A stretch of DNA of 64,000 bases. Source: Streptomyces roseoverticillatus (GTDB lineage Bacteria; Actinomycetota; Actinomycetes; Streptomycetales; Streptomycetaceae). The notes under the pieces were generated by a model. The model did no database searches. It saw nothing but the letters and a program-made list of their open reading frames with translations, and was not told where the DNA came from. A program made the translations under genes and the position numbers. Positions 28,854 through 36,609 of this stretch are shown in pieces. Within the stretch, counting starts at the first letter, position 1, and the number at the start of each line of letters is the position of its first letter. The stretch covers positions 1 to 64,000 of the forward strand of contig NZ_JOFL01000010.1 of assembly GCF_000719265.1 (NCBI RefSeq), in the 5' to 3' direction.

Positions 28854-29076
28854 CCGGAACCCCTTCAGGGCGTACTGCCACCACGTGAGATGACATCTTG
28901 GTCATCACGGCCGTTAGTCCTATCGGGTGAGGATCGGCGGGGCCCCGGGTTGGCTGTGGGGGCAGGTGGGACATGGGCTGGGGGCTGGTGCTCGTGATGC
29001 GCAGCCCGCTTTTGTGTGACGGTCACTTGTTGCTGTGTGCATAAGGTCCCCTCATCCGATGCTGAGGAGACCTTTC

Positions 29077-29667
29077 ATGGCCGTGCCCGAGTTAACCGCG
29101 AGGAGCCCGTTCGTTGCTCTGCCCGCACCGCGCATCCTGCCGCGCCTCGCCGGTGTCGGCATCGTTGTGCTTTCGCTGGCCTGTATGGGGTTCATGGTCC
29201 GTCAGGCGGAGAAATCGGCCGGGCTCGTGGCGGACAAGGGCACACTGGTCGTGAAGCGGTGCGAGGAGCGCGGGCGTTCGGGCGGGCGGTATTCCTCGGA
29301 CACGTATGACGTCTGCTTCGGTTCGTTCCAAGCCGACAGCGGCCGGGCCATGCGTGACGGCGCCTGGATCCGCGGCTGGTACGTGGTGGGCGAGAAGGTG
29401 CGCGTCTATCGCGAGGGAGACCGCTGTCAGCCGGTCAGCTGGCGGTTCTTCTGGGGGCGGCTGGCCTTCTTCTTCGCCGGGCTGATGATGGTCGCTTTCG
29501 GCCTGATGACCACGGTGGTCGGCCACCGGGCGAAGACCGCCGAGGAGATCAGGGCCTCTTGGGAGGCGCTGCGCCGGACGTCCGCAGGGCCGTACGTCTC
29601 CTGGCTGTTGCGGACCGGCGGAGCCGGGACCGCCGCGTGCACCGTGCTGTCGCTCGTCTGGTCCTGA
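29077..29667 (+). CDS. Membrane protein, function unknown
   Basis: The protein has 196 residues from ATG 29077, with GAGGAGA upstream; a longer frame from 29035 has no ribosome site. Three membrane segments are predicted (about 20-37, 128-150, 177-194). Between the first two lies an extracytoplasmic region with two Cys and a small strand-rich domain (VCFGSFQADSGRAMRDGAWIRGWYVVGEKVRVYREGDRC), similar in style to DUF3592-type membrane proteins. It lies 11 bp before the EspC-like gene and so is probably part of that operon. Confidence 0.75.
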   Translation: MAVPELTARSPFVALPAPRILPRLAGVGIVVLSLACMGFMVRQAEKSAGLVADKGTLVVKRCEERGRSGGRYSSDTYDVCFGSFQADSGRAMRDGAWIRGWYVVGEKVRVYREGDRCQPVSWRFFWGRLAFFFAGLMMVAFGLMTTVVGHRAKTAEEIRASWEALRRTSAGPYVSWLLRTGGAGTAACTVLSLVWS

Positions 29668-29678
29668 AGGGGGGAACC

Positions 29679-29999
29679 GTGGATCTGAAGGTCGAGCCCG
29701 GACAGCTCGAAGCGTTCGCACGGCAGGTCGGCCGGGGCGCCGAGGACTTGCGGGAGGTGCTGGCGTACGTCCGGCGCCACACCCTCCTTCGCCCGGCGGC
29801 AGGCGGCCTGTTCGAAGACGTGGTCCTCTGGCACGGCCCTTTGCGCGACGACGTCCTGAGCGCCCTCCAGCGTTTGGCCGGGGTCCTGCAGGCCTCTTCG
29901 GAGGAACTCGCCACGGCCGCCGCCTATTACCGCCGCACCGATCGCCGCACTGCCGCCGCATTCGACGCGGCAATCCGCGAGAAGGACGCGGAACGGTGA
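29679..29999 (+). CDS. EspC/WXG100-like type VII secretion target
   Basis: The 106-residue protein starts at GTG 29679, with GGGG upstream. It is all-helical with two long helices around a W-H-G turn (LWHGPLRDDVLSALQRL) and a C-terminal YYRRTD, a variant of the Y-x3-D/E secretion motif. This fits the ESX-1 EspC/DUF2580 group. It overlaps the next gene by 4 bp, as paired type VII substrates often do. No EccC or other machinery gene is encoded in the window. Confidence 0.72.
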   Translation: MDLKVEPGQLEAFARQVGRGAEDLREVLAYVRRHTLLRPAAGGLFEDVVLWHGPLRDDVLSALQRLAGVLQASSEELATAAAYYRRTDRRTAAAFDAAIREKDAER

Positions 30000-30730
30000 C
30001 GGCCACGGCATTTTCCGATGTGGCGGAGCCGACGGCGTGTCTCGTCCCGCCCGGCGAACCGGGGGAACTGGACCCGCTGAAGCCGTTCAATGACGCGGCG
30101 GAGGTCCTCACCCCATCCGGCTGGCTCTTCAAACTGGCGGAGCTGTATACGGGTCAGGATCCCCTGAAATGGGCCGAGAAGTTCCTCACCGGCGACTGGG
30201 ACGCCTTTGCCAAGTGCGCCTCGGCATGGCGGGAGACGGGGCATGCCTGCGAGGGCGTCGCGCGCAACCTCCGATCCGGCAGCACACGCATTGACGCGAC
30301 CTGGGACGGCAATGCCGCCGAAACGGCTGCGCGCTATTTCTCCGCCCTTGCCGGAAATCTTGAGGAGTTCCACGCCTCCTTCGGCGCTATGGGCACGGAA
30401 TACCTCGTCGTCGCCCAGTCCGTCATGTATGCCGGAGCAGCCATCGGCGACTGCCTCGGGGCGATCCTCGACGCGCTGATCACCGGGACCCTCATCGCGG
30501 TGGCCGAGGCGGCCACGGGCGGAGCCGCCGCAGCCGCGGCCGCGGCGCTGGGCACGCAGGAACTGCTGACCATCCTGAGGGAATGGGAGCACATGACCCT
30601 GCTCGCTACGGAGGCCCAGATGTGCCTGCACGCCGGCTACGGCGTCCTTGGCAGGATCGGCGCGGAGGCTCTGGCCTCGCTCAACAGCTTCCCCGTGCCG
30701 CGCGCGGGCTACGACCACCCCGCGGTCTGA
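29996..30730 (+). CDS. WXG-domain protein, probable type VII secretion substrate
   Basis: The 244-residue protein begins at GTG 29996, coupled to the EspC-like gene. Residues 60-145 form a helical WXG-type domain with W-D-G at 103-105 (RIDATWDGNAAETAARYFSAL). An Ala/Gly-rich hydrophobic segment (about 150-190) and a further helical region follow, ending near YDHPAV. The layout is that of the N-terminal trafficking half of polymorphic toxins (LXG/WXG), but no toxin domain is present. It may be a structural partner or a toxin that has lost its effector part. Confidence 0.7.
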   Translation: MTATAFSDVAEPTACLVPPGEPGELDPLKPFNDAAEVLTPSGWLFKLAELYTGQDPLKWAEKFLTGDWDAFAKCASAWRETGHACEGVARNLRSGSTRIDATWDGNAAETAARYFSALAGNLEEFHASFGAMGTEYLVVAQSVMYAGAAIGDCLGAILDALITGTLIAVAEAATGGAAAAAAAALGTQELLTILREWEHMTLLATEAQMCLHAGYGVLGRIGAEALASLNSFPVPRAGYDHPAV

Positions 30731-30745
30731 CACAGGAGGGAACGC

Positions 30746-31075
30746 ATGAGCGAACGGCATGTGGGATTCGAAGAGTTCGTGACCCGCGGACGCAGCGCCG
30801 ACCGGGCGCGCGCCCTCCACGAGGCGCTGCAGCGGCTCGCCGGCGGCGGCGCCGGCGACGTGCTTCAGGAGATGGCCCGCGACGTGCTCACCGGCCGGGT
30901 CGGCCTGCGGGACGCCGTGCGCGTCGGGGCGTACGCCGAGGCCCTGGGCGAGGGGACGCGGGCTCTGCGGACGGCATGGCAGGCCCTGCCGGAAGAGGAG
31001 CGCGCGCGGTGCGTGGAGGAGGCCCGGCGCGCCCTCGCCCCGCCCGCCTCGGGCCAGGGCGCATCCCCGTACTGA
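30746..31075 (+). CDS. Small helical protein, function unknown
   Basis: The 109-residue protein starts at ATG 30746, with AGGAGGG upstream. It is mostly helical and charged (DRARALHEALQRLAGGGAGDVLQEMARDVLTGRVGLRDAVRVGAYAEALGEGTRALR); no family is recognised. It lies 15 bp after the WXG gene and completes that four-gene run. The end of the convergent gene would run through it antisense if the G10 tract at 31107 is correct. Confidence 0.6.
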   Translation: MSERHVGFEEFVTRGRSADRARALHEALQRLAGGGAGDVLQEMARDVLTGRVGLRDAVRVGAYAEALGEGTRALRTAWQALPEEERARCVEEARRALAPPASGQGASPY

Positions 31076-31087
31076 CCGCCCGCGCCC

Positions 31088-31670
31088 TCACTCCTGCCCG
31101 GCCTCCGGGGGGGGGGTAGGGCATTGTGGCCGGTCGTAACAGGTCGGCGGAGCCCGCCACTTCCGACAGGGCGTTCGCCAGCGCCACCAGGACCTCCCGC
31201 ACCCGGGCGATCTCCTCCCGCAGCGCCGCCGCGTGCTCCCAGCCGCGCTCGTACGAGACGGGGTCCACGTCCGCCGGGCGCTGGGACTCGTACGCGGCCA
31301 GGCGGGGGTGCCAGGTGGCGAGGACGGGGCGGAGGGCCTGGTTGAGTACGGTGACCGCCAGCGCGCCGAAGGTGATCTCGCCCGGGCCGCGGCGCGGGGC
31401 GACGTCGGGGCCGTAGCGGCGCAGGATGTCGCGCGTGGTGCCGAAGAGGCTGTAGAAGGAGGACAGGGCCTCCCGCAGGAAGCCGTCCTCCGGGCCCAGC
31501 TCGACGGTGGAGACGCGCGTGGCCAGCTCCGCGTACAGCTCCCAGGCGGCCTTGCGCTCGGCCTCCACCGGCTCCCAGACGCCCGTGATGTCACCCAGCA
31601 TCGGAATCGCCATCCGGACCGTGACCTGCTTCGGCCTGGCCCGGCCGGCGGCGTTGCGTATCCGTCGCAT
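31088..31670 (-). CDS. Stand-alone paralogue of the TIR protein's C-terminal domain; frame broken at a G10 tract
   Basis: From ATG 31670 the frame encodes a helical domain of about 170 residues with ELATR, LREALSS, LNQALRPVLATWHPRLAAYES and SGADLL-like motifs. The same motifs in the same order occur at the C-terminus of the divergent TIR protein, so they are paralogues. Near its end the gene crosses ten G (31107-31116). As written, the frame runs on to 30888 through the neighbouring gene in antisense with low-complexity Arg/Pro sequence. With nine G it would stop at 31088 after PPPEAGQE, a natural end. Either the tract is a sequencing error or it is a slippage site. The domain is not a family I recognise. 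Confidence 0.7.
31107..31116. repeat. Run of ten G
   Basis: It is the longest homopolymer I noticed in the window. It lies inside the 3' end of the TIR-domain paralogue and decides its stop codon. Confidence 0.9.
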
Positions 31671-31750
31671 GATCTTCCTCCCCGGGGCCCCACAGTAGGC
31701 TAGTCCGGCCGCAGCAGACAGGCATCGGCCGGAACACCGTGGGAGAGAGC

Positions 31751-33907
31751 GTGGAGGGACAGGGCGCCCGCAGTTGGGACGTGTTCCTCAGCTACAGCCG
31801 CGGCGACGCCCACCGCATAGCTCCCCTGCGGGACCGGCTGCTCGCCTCCGGGCTGGAGGTCTTCGTCGACGAGGTCACCGTCGCGGGCTTCGCCGGCATC
31901 AGCGGCAGCATCCGCGCCGGCCTGGCCCGCTCGAAGGCGCTGCTGGCGTGCTACTCGGCGGCGTACCCGACGCGGCAGGCGTGCCAGTGGGAGCTGACCG
32001 CCGCCTACCTGGCGGGCCTCGCCGAGGGCGACCCGCGCCGCCGGGTCATGGTCGTCAACCCCGAGCCGGGCACCGGGCACATCCACCCCGTGGAGCTGCG
32101 CGACGCCAAGCACTGGGCCCTGCCCGCCGGAACGGCCGGGCTCGACGCCCTGGTCGCGGACGTGCGGGCGCACGTCGCGGCGCTGGAGGGCACCATCGGG
32201 GCGACCGAGGCCGCGCCGGCCCGCTGGTTCCCGGGCCCGCCCCCGTCGCCCGCGCCCGCGTTCACCGGCCGCCTGCCCCGCCTGTGGCAGGTGCACAGCT
32301 GCCTGCACCAGCACGACGCCCCGCTCACCACCGGGCATTCGGCTCCCCGGCCGGTGCAGGTCCGGGGCATGGCTGGGATCGGCAAGACGCTGCTGGCCCA
32401 GGAGTACGCGACGCGCTTCGCCGCCGGCTATCCGGGCGGGATCCACTGGCTCTCCCGCGACGCCGGCGCGGAGCCGCACGGCACGGGGTCTCCGTACGGA
32501 CCCTACGAGGGCGGCCTGCGGGCGCTGGCCGCCGCGCACGGCCTGCCGGGGGAGGGCTGCGCGGAGGACGTCGCGGCCCGGCTGCGCGACCGCTTCGCCG
32601 CGGCCGGCGAACCGTTCCTCTGGATCGTCGACGACCTCCCGGACCGGCTGACGACCCAGCAGGTGACACGGCTGTGCGCTCCCCACCCGCTGGGCCGCAC
32701 CCTGCTGACGACCCGCAGCCGCCGCTACGACACGCTCGCCACCCCCGTCGACCTGGACCCGCTGCCGCCCGGCGAGGCGTACGCGCTACTCACCCACGCC
32801 GCGGCGCCCGCCTCTCCCGAGGAGCGGGCGGCCGCCGACGCCCTGTGCGCGGCCGTCGCCGGGCATCCGCTGGCGCTCGACCTGCTGTCCTCCGCCGCGG
32901 CCGACGGCTACACCACCCTCCTCGACCGCTTCCACACGCCCGGGCGCTCGCTCCTGGACGTCCTCGGGCGGGACCGCGTCCTGCCCACCGGATACCCGGC
33001 CGGAGTGACCGCCGCGCTCGTCCGGGACGTACGGGAGGCGGGCCCGAGCGCCATGGACGCCCTGCGGCTCGCGGCCGCCTTCGCACCGACCCCGCTGACC
33101 AGGGACGACGCGGTACGGGCCCTGTCGCCGGGCAGCGCTGCCCCGGACGTCGTCGCCGCCCGCCGCCTCGACGCGGGCATCGCCGTGCTGCGCGGCCGCG
33201 GCCTCCTCGCGTCCGCCGGCACCCGCGCCTGGTCGGTGCACCCGCTCACGGTCCACGCCTGGCTGCGGCACGACCCCGAGCCCGGCCGGGCCGAACAACT
33301 GCGGCACGCCGTCATACGGGTCCTGCGTGCCGCCCACGGCACTACGCTGGGCGGCGTCGCAGCCCGGCCCGGCACGGCCGGCACGAGCAGCACGAGGGAG
33401 CCGCGGATGAAGCAGCACACGCCCGCGCCGCCGGTCGGCGCGCCCGGGGAGCTGGAGCGCATGGCCGCCTTCGACCTGCAGGTCGAGCTCGCCACCCGCA
33501 TCGGCGTCCAGGAGCTGGCCCCCGGCACCGGCAGCCTGCGCGAGGCGCTCGGCTCGCTCCACGCGATGTTCGAGTTCACGCGCTCCACGCTGCGGCAGTA
33601 CAGCATCAACCTCGCCGGCGGGCCGCCGCCCGAGGGCGCCCGCACCATCTACGCGATCGCCGACGACCTCCTCAACCGCACGCTGAGGCCCTTCACCAGC
33701 ACGTGGCACCCGCGGCTGGCCGCCCACGAGGCGCTCCGCCCGGAGGGCACGAGCCCGGTCGCCCACGAGGAGGCGTGGGCGGACGCCCCGGCCATGCGCG
33801 CGGCCCTCACGGAGCTGCGCACGCCGCTGCTGCGGATCGTCGGTGAACTCGCCGGCATCTCGGGCGCCGACTTCGGCCTGTCGGCGGCCGGCTCGCAGCC
33901 GGGCTGA
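31751..33907 (+). CDS. TIR-STAND (NB-ARC-like) protein with unique C-terminal domain
   Basis: The 718-residue protein starts at GTG 31751, with GGGAGAG upstream (31739 is an alternative). Residues 8-130 form a TIR domain (WDVFLSYSRGD) with Glu81 in ACQWEL at the position of the NAD-cleaving residue. A STAND ATPase follows: Walker A GMAGIGKT (206-213), Walker B LWIVDD (290-295), LLTTRSRRY sensor and GHPLAL. There are no WD40 or TPR repeats; a short winged-helix-like part leads instead to a 166-residue domain (553-718) shared with the divergent gene at 31088. Bacterial TIR-STAND proteins commonly act in phage defence by abortive NAD depletion; that role is inferred here. An internal ATG at 33407 could express the last domain alone. 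Confidence 0.88.
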   Translation: MEGQGARSWDVFLSYSRGDAHRIAPLRDRLLASGLEVFVDEVTVAGFAGISGSIRAGLARSKALLACYSAAYPTRQACQWELTAAYLAGLAEGDPRRRVMVVNPEPGTGHIHPVELRDAKHWALPAGTAGLDALVADVRAHVAALEGTIGATEAAPARWFPGPPPSPAPAFTGRLPRLWQVHSCLHQHDAPLTTGHSAPRPVQVRGMAGIGKTLLAQEYATRFAAGYPGGIHWLSRDAGAEPHGTGSPYGPYEGGLRALAAAHGLPGEGCAEDVAARLRDRFAAAGEPFLWIVDDLPDRLTTQQVTRLCAPHPLGRTLLTTRSRRYDTLATPVDLDPLPPGEAYALLTHAAAPASPEERAAADALCAAVAGHPLALDLLSSAAADGYTTLLDRFHTPGRSLLDVLGRDRVLPTGYPAGVTAALVRDVREAGPSAMDALRLAAAFAPTPLTRDDAVRALSPGSAAPDVVAARRLDAGIAVLRGRGLLASAGTRAWSVHPLTVHAWLRHDPEPGRAEQLRHAVIRVLRAAHGTTLGGVAARPGTAGTSSTREPRMKQHTPAPPVGAPGELERMAAFDLQVELATRIGVQELAPGTGSLREALGSLHAMFEFTRSTLRQYSINLAGGPPPEGARTIYAIADDLLNRTLRPFTSTWHPRLAAHEALRPEGTSPVAHEEAWADAPAMRAALTELRTPLLRIVGELAGISGADFGLSAAGSQPG
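33394..33409 (+). promoter_or_regulatory. Internal ribosome site and ATG inside the TIR-STAND gene
   Basis: GAGGGAG at 33394-33400 stands 6 bp before an in-frame ATG at 33407, exactly where the C-terminal domain begins. Translation from here would give a 166-residue product matching the stand-alone paralogue. Confidence 0.5.
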
Positions 33908-33960
33908 GGCCTGCCCTGCGGATGCGGATCGCTGCGGACGCAGGCCGCTGAGGACAGCCG

Positions 33961-34275
33961 CTACGGGTACGGTCCGCGCCCGTCGTCCCCCGGCCCCCGG
34001 CGCTCCCAGGGATCCCGGCGCTCGCTGACCGGCCGGTACGGCGGGACGTCCCGGCCGGGCTGGAAGTGCGGGCCCTGCCGGATGTGGCGGATCACCAGCG
34101 AGAGGTCGACGGCGGTCACGGCGACCAGGACCCCGCAGGCGGCGGCCCAGCCGGGGTGGTCCGTGATCGCGAAGAGCACGGTGCCCGCGACGGCCCAGAA
34201 CAGGCCCCAGGAGGCCAGCCCGCAGCGCAGCCGCAGGGCGCTGCGGGCCGTGGCGGGTTCGTTGCCGGTACGCAT
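33961..34275 (-). CDS. Small membrane protein (DUF6343-like)
   Basis: The protein has 104 residues, with two predicted membrane segments (about 20-38 and 44-63), then a basic-aromatic motif RHIRQGPHFQPGRDVPPYRP and a charged tail. This matches my memory of the DUF6343 family of Streptomyces. The role is unknown. It converges with the TIR gene. Confidence 0.75.
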   Translation of the reverse strand: MRTGNEPATARSALRLRCGLASWGLFWAVAGTVLFAITDHPGWAAACGVLVAVTAVDLSLVIRHIRQGPHFQPGRDVPPYRPVSERRDPWERRGPGDDGRGPYP

Positions 34276-34344
34276 GGCGATGCACCTCTGCCTCCAGCAT
34301 CCACCCGCCCGGGTGAGGGGCGCCGCCCGGCCGGGCGTCCGGGC

Positions 34345-35775
34345 TCAGACCAGGCGCCGGATCTCGCCCCGCACGCGGTAGAAGCCGCCGGCCGCGGGCG
34401 TGAGGGCGTCGATGACGTAGCGGGCGCCGGCCTCGCGTATGTGCCGGGGGAACTGCACGTTCCAGCTGGGGTCGTAGCCCTCGGAGACGACGTGGACCCG
34501 CAGCCTGCCGGCCTCCTGGACGCACTCGACGACGATGCCCGTCGCGGGCGCCGTGGTCACGGTGGCGAGGGTGCGGGACGGGGTGTACGTGGGCACGGCC
34601 GCGGCCGACTTGACGTCCACGGGCACCGGGACGTTGCCCGCCTGCGCCGCGGCGACGGCGCTGTCACCGGCATCGACGCAGACCAGCGCGCCGTCCGTGG
34701 TGACCATGTACAGCTTCTCGTTCAGATACTGCATGGACAGCGCCGAGCCGCCGCCCGTGCCGAGCTTCCACAGCCGGGTGCCGTCCGCCGCGAAGCAGTA
34801 CACGGACGACGCGGAGTCGCCCGCGAAGACGTAGCGGCCGCCGGGGGAGGTGGCGCAGGAGTAGACGACGGTGTCGCACGGGTAGGTGGCCTCGACGTCG
34901 CCCGTGGCCTTGGACAGGCGCTGGACGACACGGCGGTTGGTGCCGGCGTAGACGGCGTGGTCCTCCTGCCAGCCGAACAGCACCGATCCGGACGTGGGGG
35001 TGTGCCACAGCTCGCCGCTGCCGTCCTGGGCGTAGGCGGTCACGCCGCGCGAGTGGCCGTGGTAGACGGCGCGCTCGTCGCGGCGGACCATCCAGGCGTG
35101 GTCGCCGCTGCTGTTGCGCGACCACTGGTACTCGTCCTCGTGGTCGATGACGGTCAGCCTGCCGTCGCGGTCGGCGACGTCGAGGACGCCCTCGCGGATG
35201 TCGAGCCAGAAGATGTCGACGTCGGAGGAGATCTCGTAGGCGGCGAAGGGCAGCTTGGAGGACAGGTCGTAGACCGTGCCGTCGTCGCACCCGGCGTAGA
35301 TCCAGAAGTCGTCCGCCACCAGGCACTTGACGCCGGCGGGCAGCTGATAGCGGGCCAGCACCTCGCCGTCGTGGCCGAGGGTGTGGACGTGCCCCGCCTG
35401 GTTGCCCACCCAGCAGCGGTCCTCGTCCACATGGATGCCGAACGCGGAGGAGCCGGTGTCGAAGCGCCACAGCACCGGCGCGACGGCCCGCGCGGTCGAC
35501 GGCGCGGAGGATACCTGACGGTGCGTCACCGGGCGGGCGGCGCGCTGCCCGGCCACGGCCGGGGCGTAGCCCTTGCGGACCTTCTCGCCGACCTTCTTCG
35601 CCGCCGCGGCCCGGGCCTTCTCCGTGCTCGGGAACGAGGAGGTCTGGGTCTGGCCGGGGGCGCCGATGCGGCCGTAGCGGACCGTGACGGACGTGCCGGC
35701 GACCGTGACCTCGTAGAACTTGTGCGCCCCGCCGCCGTCCTGCGACAGCTCCAGGTACGTCGTCTCTCCCGCCAT
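34345..35775 (-). CDS. WGR-domain protein with PQQ/WD-like beta-propeller
   Basis: The protein has 476 residues from ATG 35775, with GAGGGG upstream. Residues 4-75 form a WGR domain (TYLELSQDGGGAHKFYEVTVAG, VRYGRIGAPGQTQT), the nucleic-acid-binding module also found in PARPs and bacterial MolR. About 105-395 is a beta-propeller with repeated blades (FGIHVDEDRCWVGNQAGHVHTL, DFWIYAGCDDGTVYDL, YVFAGDSASSVYCFAADG). The last 80 residues are a separate strand-rich end. No signal peptide is seen, so it should be cytoplasmic. A perfect DNA-damage promoter motif lies 57 bp upstream, which suggests a role in the damage response. No enzymatic domain is seen. Confidence 0.85.
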   Translation of the reverse strand: MAGETTYLELSQDGGGAHKFYEVTVAGTSVTVRYGRIGAPGQTQTSSFPSTEKARAAAAKKVGEKVRKGYAPAVAGQRAARPVTHRQVSSAPSTARAVAPVLWRFDTGSSAFGIHVDEDRCWVGNQAGHVHTLGHDGEVLARYQLPAGVKCLVADDFWIYAGCDDGTVYDLSSKLPFAAYEISSDVDIFWLDIREGVLDVADRDGRLTVIDHEDEYQWSRNSSGDHAWMVRRDERAVYHGHSRGVTAYAQDGSGELWHTPTSGSVLFGWQEDHAVYAGTNRRVVQRLSKATGDVEATYPCDTVVYSCATSPGGRYVFAGDSASSVYCFAADGTRLWKLGTGGGSALSMQYLNEKLYMVTTDGALVCVDAGDSAVAAAQAGNVPVPVDVKSAAAVPTYTPSRTLATVTTAPATGIVVECVQEAGRLRVHVVSEGYDPSWNVQFPRHIREAGARYVIDALTPAAGGFYRVRGEIRRLV

Positions 35776-35831
35776 GGCAAAGGCCCCTCTTCCCCGTCCG
35801 TCGGCCACGCCGGCCGATCTCCGTGCCGAGC

Positions 35832-35854
35832 ACGCTAGGGGCTGCCACTGACAA
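35832..35854 (-). promoter_or_regulatory. DNA-damage (PafBC-type) promoter motif of the WGR gene
   Basis: On the minus strand TTGTCAGTG (35854-35846), 8 bp, then TAGCGT (35837-35832) match TTGTCRGTG-N8-TAnnnT at every defined base. Predicted start is near 35825, giving a leader of about 50 nt. Confidence 0.7.
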
Positions 35855-35901
35855 ACGGCCCTCGCTCACCTGCGCGAGCAGCGCGGCAAACAGACGAACC
35901 G

Positions 35902-36483
35902 TTAGAAAAGGGGCTCGGGAAGCACTCCTTCGAGGGACAGGAGGGCGCGCTTGATCTCCAGCCCGCTGCCGAACCCGCCCAGGCCGCCGTTGCTCTCGAT
36001 GACGCGGTGGCACGGCACCACGACCGGCAGCGGATTGCTGCCCATGGCCACGCCCACGGCCCGGGCCGCCCCGCGCTCGCCCACGCGGTCGGCCAGGTCC
36101 TGGTAGCTGACCACGGTCCCGTACGGGACACCCGCGGCCAGCTCGCGCAGCACGCGGCGGTTGAACCCGGAGGTCAGCGACCAGTCCAGCGGGACCGAGA
36201 AGGTCTCCCGGCGGCCGGCGAAGTAGGCCGTGAGCTCGGCCGCCGCCCGGTCGAGAACCTCCCGCGCGGCGCACGGCCCGGTCGCCGGGCCGGTCCCCAT
36301 GCGGCGCGCGAGGCCGGCCACGGCCGCCTCCGTCTCCTCCGCCCCGGCGCGGAAGATCACCTGCAGCAGCCCCCGGGGCGTCGCCGCGATCCCCAGCGGG
36401 CCGATGGACGCGCCGACCGTCGCCCACGCCCACTCCTGCGGCCGGGGCGGGGTGGCCGCGGCAACCGGTTCCAGGTCCGTCAT
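35902..36483 (-). CDS. ogt: Methylated-DNA--protein-cysteine methyltransferase
   Basis: The protein has 193 residues. It removes alkyl groups from O6-alkylguanine in DNA by irreversible transfer to its own cysteine. The active-site motif PCHRVIESNGGLGGFGSGLEIK contains Cys158, preceded by the recognition helix (GFNRRVLRELAAGVPYGTVVSYQDLA). No Ada-type regulatory domain is present. No damage promoter of the uvrB type is seen upstream. Confidence 0.95.
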   Translation of the reverse strand: MTDLEPVAAATPPRPQEWAWATVGASIGPLGIAATPRGLLQVIFRAGAEETEAAVAGLARRMGTGPATGPCAAREVLDRAAAELTAYFAGRRETFSVPLDWSLTSGFNRRVLRELAAGVPYGTVVSYQDLADRVGERGAARAVGVAMGSNPLPVVVPCHRVIESNGGLGGFGSGLEIKRALLSLEGVLPEPLF

Positions 36484-36609
36484 GGGGCCAGCGTAGGCCG
36501 TTCGGGGGACCGCCGGGCCCCGGACCGCACAAGTGATCCACGATCATGCGATCCGGCAGGCCGACGGGCCGGCGGGCCCCGGCCGCGGGCTCCGGGAGGC
36601 CGGAGCCCG

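Noticed and set aside
30888..31087. C-terminal 67-residue extension of the TIR-domain paralogue
   Set aside because: It is low-complexity antisense sequence to another gene and arises only from the ten-G tract.
28404..34000. Integrated prophage or integrative element
   Set aside because: There is no integrase, no structural phage gene and no direct repeat at a tRNA; the genes look accessory but not mobile.
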